Below, piece by piece: positions 59,919 through 64,000 of a stretch of DNA of 64,000 nt. Both the position numbers and the translations under genes were made by a program. The DNA comes from an uncultured Alphaproteobacteria bacterium. GTDB taxonomy: Bacteria; Pseudomonadota; Alphaproteobacteria; CAAHEQ01; UBA3637. The notes under the pieces are model-generated. The model did no database searches, had not been told where the DNA came from, and was given only the letters and a program-made list of their open reading frames with translations. The DNA is taken from positions 238,966-302,965 of the forward strand of contig CAKPYH010000002.1 in NCBI GenBank assembly GCA_934202735.1, written 5' to 3'. Within the stretch, counting starts at the first letter, position 1; every line of letters starts with the position of its first letter.

Positions 59919-61097
59919 TCACTTCTTTTTGTTGTTATGTTGTTGCAGTGCTTTTTCTATCAGGGTCAAGTTCGGCGGCATAATAAAAATAATCGTATTA
60001 TCCGTCAGATTAAACAGGTCATTCGTCTTACTTTGGGCAAGTTCAACAGCGGCTTGACCTGATGCAGCAACATTGGGACGTATGTGCACAGCCTTAGAAA
60101 AGAGAATACTCAAGGCATCATAAATCTCAGTCATATAACATGGCCCATAAAAAATGCCTTGCTGATCGAGTATCGCATCATTTGTTTGCATGACTTGCCA
60201 TGGTTTCAAAAATATGCCTTTGTATTCCGTATCTTCATCAACCGTATACTCAGGCACGTTCAAGGCCTGTGAAGAAAATTGTTGAGACAATGTGAGCGTT
60301 GTATGGGGTAAAATAATGTTTGATTGTCCCTGTAATCCAAGCAGGGCAGCAATATGAGAAACATGCTGCTCTACTACAACATCTTGCTTCACAAATAACT
60401 GCAGTTCAGAATGCGGAAAATAGTCTTGTTTTAATCTTTCAAATACTTTCTGAATCAATAATTTTTTGGGTAAATCTGTCATATGGCCATCATCTTGATA
60501 AAAAACCCACTCTGTTTTTGCCATTTGTTCAAATTCACTTTTGGGATAAATAGCATGAATATTGGGACAGTCTTTCAGGGCGTTTATCAATTCATCCCCA
60601 TAATCCAGGCGCGGTTGTGGCGGATAGTGCTTTTCCCAGTATTTTTGATACAAGACTTCCCGTTCCGGTATCATAACTAAATATATCGGGATATTCTTAT
60701 CTTTAAATTTATCGGCAACCTGCCTCAAAATATCGGCATCTTTTTCTATTTTTTCTCTCTGTGCCGCCAAAGACGGCACATCAGCGATCTTGGACTTTTT
60801 AAACATCCAACCGTCATCACCCGCAAAAGCTTTATCGTTTTCTATGCGTCCGTTTATCGCATACATCATCCAGAACCGAGCACTGATCAGTTGTGTGCGC
60901 CCCCAAAACCGATCGCCCAACCAACGTTCAAACTCTTTGCCGAACTCATAATTCGGTTTACCATCTTTTCGGGTCAAGGGAAATGTTGCCAACGTCCGAT
61001 TTTCCTGTGTTGCTACATTTTCCTTATTCATCTGCATCAAAGGAACAACAAGCAACAATAAGCATAAAATCAGAAAAAATATCTTATAACACTTCAT
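59919..61097 (-). CDS. AlgJ/AlgX-like (DHHW) protein, putative O-acyltransferase
   Basis: 392 residues. An N-terminal membrane anchor or signal (residues 5-22) is followed by RTLATFP, FGKEFERWLGDRFWGR and DGWMF, which are the AlgX/AlgJ family opening. YLVMIPEREVLYQKYW and YQDDGHMTD (Asp-x-His of the SGNH-like site) mark the catalytic domain. In alginate-type systems such proteins transfer acyl groups from the MBOAT partner to the glycan in the periplasm. Last gene of a three-gene operon; its start overlaps the previous stop. Confidence 0.8.
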   Translation of the reverse strand: MKCYKIFFLILCLLLLVVPLMQMNKENVATQENRTLATFPLTRKDGKPNYEFGKEFERWLGDRFWGRTQLISARFWMMYAINGRIENDKAFAGDDGWMFKKSKIADVPSLAAQREKIEKDADILRQVADKFKDKNIPIYLVMIPEREVLYQKYWEKHYPPQPRLDYGDELINALKDCPNIHAIYPKSEFEQMAKTEWVFYQDDGHMTDLPKKLLIQKVFERLKQDYFPHSELQLFVKQDVVVEQHVSHIAALLGLQGQSNIILPHTTLTLSQQFSSQALNVPEYTVDEDTEYKGIFLKPWQVMQTNDAILDQQGIFYGPCYMTEIYDALSILFSKAVHIRPNVAASGQAAVELAQSKTNDLFNLTDNTIIFIMPPNLTLIEKALQQHNNKKK

Positions 61098-62368
61098 TCT
61101 GTATCTTTAATTACCCGTTTGGCCTTTCCCTGAATTTCGGGCAAGGTACCACGTGGAATAAAATTCAGAACCGGCGAAACCGTAATAGATGCTTTTAAGT
61201 TTGACATCATTTGCTGCTTTAAGGAATCCAAATACGCCGGATTATGCAACCATTCATCAGGCAATTCAAGATCCAACCGTATCTTTTTCAGACCGTCTTG
61301 TTCTTGAACATGAATCTGCCAATTCGTGGCGGCTGGCAGCGATTGATATATACATTCTTCAATCTGAGACGGATACACATTAACGCCATTGATAATCATC
61401 ATATCATCTATGCGGTGCGTAATAGGTTCAATTCGGCGATGCGTTCGTCTGCAAGGACATTCCCCCGGCATAAATCGTGTAATATCTCGTGTCCGATAAC
61501 GTATCAAAGGCATCGCTTCCTGTTGCAACGGGGTAATCACCAATTCCCCGTATTCCCCGTCCGGAACGGCCTCCCCCGTATCCGGATTCACAATCTCACA
61601 GTAAAACTGATCTTCGGATATATGAAGGCCGGAATGATAGGGGCATTCAGTGGCTATATGACTACCCGTTTCAGTCATGCCATAAAAATTAAACACTTCA
61701 ATATGATATTTTTCTTGTGCCAATTTTTGAAAATACTTTGGCAACGGTTCACCACCGGTAATCGCTTTTGACAATCGTATTTTTTGAGCATTATTTTGGT
61801 TGATCACACTCAACAAGTGCTGTAAATACCCCGGTGTAGCAAAGCAAAAATCAACATTGAATTGTTGCAGTAATGCGATTTGTCGCCTTGTATTCCCCGG
61901 ACCGACGGGAAGAACGGATGCTCCAATTTCCGTAGCTCCCCTGTATGCCGTCCAGCCGGCTGTACATAATCCGATACCCGCCATAATTTGAAAGGTATGG
62001 TGAGAACGTAATCCTGCCATGTAAAAGCAGCGTGCTTCGTTCTGTATCAATCTCTTCAAATCATTTTTAGAAAAAAAAGCAACCGTTGGAATACCGGTAC
62101 TTCCACTGGAAAGATGAAAATGGACAATATTTTCTTGCCGAGTGGCCAAAAAACCATAAGGAAAATTTTCTCTCAAAGTACCCTTGTCGGTAAATGGCAG
62201 TTGTTTCATTGCGTCCAAGCTTGAGATCCGTTCCGGCAATTTTCCCCGATAGGCCGGAGCGTGACGGGCACGTTGCAGCTGTTGATTCAATAACTGTAAT
62301 TGCAATGCCTGAATACGTTCAGGCATCATCGTTTCCATTTCAAAATCCCAATATTCTGTCATATTCAT
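61094..62368 (-). CDS. phenylacetate-CoA-ligase-like (PaaK family) adenylate-forming enzyme
   Basis: 424 residues. ATP/AMP motif HLSSGSTGIPTV, the MTETGS active-site loop, GELVITPLQQEAMPLIRYRTRD (seen in pieces LVITPL and IRYRTRD) and the C-terminal GVNVYPSQIEE region with a final conserved Lys in GKAKRVIK. It also has CPCRR, a family feature. It should activate a carboxylic acid to an acyl-adenylate or acyl-CoA. Coupled to the AlgJ-like gene and 4 bp from the MBOAT gene, so it may supply the acyl donor. Confidence 0.85.
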   Translation of the reverse strand: MNMTEYWDFEMETMMPERIQALQLQLLNQQLQRARHAPAYRGKLPERISSLDAMKQLPFTDKGTLRENFPYGFLATRQENIVHFHLSSGSTGIPTVAFFSKNDLKRLIQNEARCFYMAGLRSHHTFQIMAGIGLCTAGWTAYRGATEIGASVLPVGPGNTRRQIALLQQFNVDFCFATPGYLQHLLSVINQNNAQKIRLSKAITGGEPLPKYFQKLAQEKYHIEVFNFYGMTETGSHIATECPYHSGLHISEDQFYCEIVNPDTGEAVPDGEYGELVITPLQQEAMPLIRYRTRDITRFMPGECPCRRTHRRIEPITHRIDDMMIINGVNVYPSQIEECIYQSLPAATNWQIHVQEQDGLKKIRLDLELPDEWLHNPAYLDSLKQQMMSNLKASITVSPVLNFIPRGTLPEIQGKAKRVIKDTE

Positions 62369-62372
62369 GTTC

Positions 62373-63767
62373 CTAAAACCTGAAATAAATAAACGGATTA
62401 TAGGTACTTTCTGCCAACTGCATGACCGACATTATCAGTAATAGCAACAACACTCCATCCAAGATCATATTCCAAAACGGATTTTTTACTTTTTGAAAGA
62501 TATTTTGAAATACCCCACAAGCCGATACTAAAGCAATCAAAAAAATGAAAACATCCATGTGTGTCAAATAATGTCGCCATGTATGTATCACTTCACTACG
62601 ATTGATATGAATGCCAAACATATTCAAGACATAAGACACTGTATATGAATAATCCGGGGATCTTAAATGTAAATATGAAATACACAAAACAGGTACCATA
62701 TAGACATAATGTATACACTGCATCACTTTATGTTCTGTTCTTTGGCTCCACTTTGTTATCTTTTCTATAATAATTAAAACACCATTATATACACCCAACA
62801 TCATCATATTCATATCTGCACCATGCCAAATACCAATGATAAAAAAGGCTGCAAATAAGTTAAAATAATGACGCACCCAGTGACAGTGACTGCCCCCCAT
62901 GGGGATGTAGATATAGTCTTTTACAAAAGTACCCAAACTGATATGCCACCGGTGCCAAAACTCTGTATAGGACTGCGACAAAAGGGGAAAATGAAAATTT
63001 TCATGGATTCTAAATCCAAAGATTGCACATAAACCGATCGCCATATCGGCATACCCACCAAAATCATTATAAATTTGGAAAGCATAAAAGATCGCCCCCA
63101 GCCATGCTTCCCATGTATCCAAATCGGCCACCGGTTGATTGATAACTTTATCTACAACAATACCTAGCGTATTGCCGATTAAAACTTTTCGGGCCAAGCC
63201 GATAATAAATCGCCGAATGCCGTAATATACGTGATCTATCGTCTCTTGACGGGTATCTATCTGTTCCGCTATGTCATGATACTTCACAATCGGGCCGGCT
63301 ATCAACTGAGGAAACAAAATGATATATAACGCTATCTTCAAAAAGTTTCGTTGCGCTTTCACCTGTCCCCGATACACATCTATCAAATATGATAATGCCT
63401 GAAACGTATAAAATGATATACCCAACGGCAACACAACCTTTAACGTCCATTCCCGTTGAAACAAAAGGCTCAGATTCTCTAAAAAGAAATTTGTGTACTT
63501 GAAATACAGCAGTAAACTGAGATCCGATAACACCCAAAAAGTCAGCCATATCCTTTTATGCCGAAAATGCTCTATGCATAGTGCCCCGGCATAACTCATA
63601 CCGATTGTCATAAAAATAACCGGTAAATAGCGAATCTCTCCCCATGCGTAAAATAGAATACTGGCCAACAATAACACGATGTTTCGCAATTCCCGGCGGA
63701 CTAGATAATATACCCCTACCGTCGCCGGTAAAAAGCAAAACAAAAACGTCAGCGATGAAAACAACAT
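62373..63767 (-). CDS. MBOAT family membrane O-acyltransferase (AlgI-like)
   Basis: 464 residues with about ten membrane helices. AlgI/DltB signatures: LPLGISFYTFQALSYLIDVYRG (as pieces), FPQLIAGPIVKY, YTEFWHRWHISLGTF with its conserved His, and the catalytic His in IGIWHGADMN. It should move acyl groups across the inner membrane for attachment to an envelope glycan. The start at 63767 follows AAGGGG; the 14-codon upstream extension is unlikely. First of the operon with the PaaK-like and AlgJ-like genes. Confidence 0.9.
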   Translation of the reverse strand: MLFSSLTFLFCFLPATVGVYYLVRRELRNIVLLLASILFYAWGEIRYLPVIFMTIGMSYAGALCIEHFRHKRIWLTFWVLSDLSLLLYFKYTNFFLENLSLLFQREWTLKVVLPLGISFYTFQALSYLIDVYRGQVKAQRNFLKIALYIILFPQLIAGPIVKYHDIAEQIDTRQETIDHVYYGIRRFIIGLARKVLIGNTLGIVVDKVINQPVADLDTWEAWLGAIFYAFQIYNDFGGYADMAIGLCAIFGFRIHENFHFPLLSQSYTEFWHRWHISLGTFVKDYIYIPMGGSHCHWVRHYFNLFAAFFIIGIWHGADMNMMMLGVYNGVLIIIEKITKWSQRTEHKVMQCIHYVYMVPVLCISYLHLRSPDYSYTVSYVLNMFGIHINRSEVIHTWRHYLTHMDVFIFLIALVSACGVFQNIFQKVKNPFWNMILDGVLLLLLIMSVMQLAESTYNPFIYFRF

Positions 63768-64000
63768 TTGTTCACAACCCCTTATGCAATTTTTCTCGCC
63801 TTGTAGCATACTTTTAGACCCTTGGCAAGAGAAATTTTTTCTAAAAACAATATTTGCCCTCTGTTCATATATCTGAAACCATACAAAGATTAAGGGCCCC
63901 TTTTTACTAGAGAAAATTTTTCATTTTCCAAAAAATAAGTCTATATAATTCAAAGGAATAGGTCCGATAGACAACCCTTACGGGTATTGTGTTGATATTT

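Noticed and set aside
63810..64000. Further gene or module at the right edge
   Set aside because: Only a GGTCCGATAGAC near 63961, faintly like the tRNA-Thr module motif, is seen; no open frame or partner repeat is available within the window.

Overview
The window looks like a chromosomal segment of a fermentative, probably host-associated alphaproteobacterium. Housekeeping genes (fabF, acpP, fabG, smpB, prmA, priA, ptsP, gltX, prfC, and an F1 ATP synthase cluster in the alphaproteobacterial order delta-alpha-gamma-beta-epsilon) are of proteobacterial type. They sit beside an anaerobic energy toolkit: a trimeric [FeFe]-hydrogenase, an ADP-forming acyl-CoA synthetase and a biotin-dependent, probably sodium-pumping decarboxylase. 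The lineage is inferred from gene content and order only. Most of the window has intermediate base composition, with several clearly A+T-rich insertions.

Layout. 1-4.3 kb: alanine racemase, tRNA-Gln, a 1.7-kb A+T-rich insert flanked by a 69-bp direct repeat that duplicates the 3' end of the tRNA, then a GNAT acetyltransferase. 4.3-10.8 kb (minus strand): a secreted MORN-like protein, an S66 LD-carboxypeptidase, mltG, fabF, acpP, fabG and corA. 10.9-18.3 kb (plus): prmA-pepP-smpB, two repetitive secreted proteins, and an oadG-like/oadA/oadB operon. 18.3-23.6 kb (minus): glucokinase, a membrane protein, a stand-alone GlmU-type nucleotidyltransferase, ptsP and xerC. 23.7-33.9 kb: priA, several membrane or secreted proteins, tRNA-Tyr, a large repeat-containing secreted protein, a 26-bp tandem repeat array, a SIMPL protein, a CDF transporter and a metallophosphoesterase. 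34.3-38.4 kb (plus): a short leader-like ORF, two glycan-synthesis genes, a membrane-anchored protein and a PHP phosphoesterase. 38.5-51.4 kb: gltX, prfC, a lipoprotein, a YggU protein, exonuclease III, a DUF922-like protein, atpC-D-G and a delta/alpha fusion, a SixA-like protein lacking its catalytic histidine, and a DUF45 peptidase. 51.6-57.9 kb: acyl-CoA synthetase divergent from hydCBA. 58.0-59.9 kb: tRNA-Thr followed by two A+T-rich single-gene modules that share flanking sequences. 59.9-63.8 kb (minus): MBOAT acyltransferase, phenylacetate-CoA-ligase-like enzyme and AlgJ/AlgX-like protein.

How the genes work together. NADH from fermentation can be re-oxidised as H2 by HydABC, acyl-CoA can be converted to acid plus ATP by the divergently transcribed ADP-forming synthetase, and the OadAB-type decarboxylase can generate an ion gradient. 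The 34-38 kb and 60-64 kb blocks look like envelope-polysaccharide synthesis and acylation.

The items most worth following up are the ATP synthase delta-alpha gene fusion, the modular cassette-like array downstream of tRNA-Thr, the small island in tRNA-Gln, and the three-gene polysaccharide acylation operon that carries its own acyl-activating enzyme.
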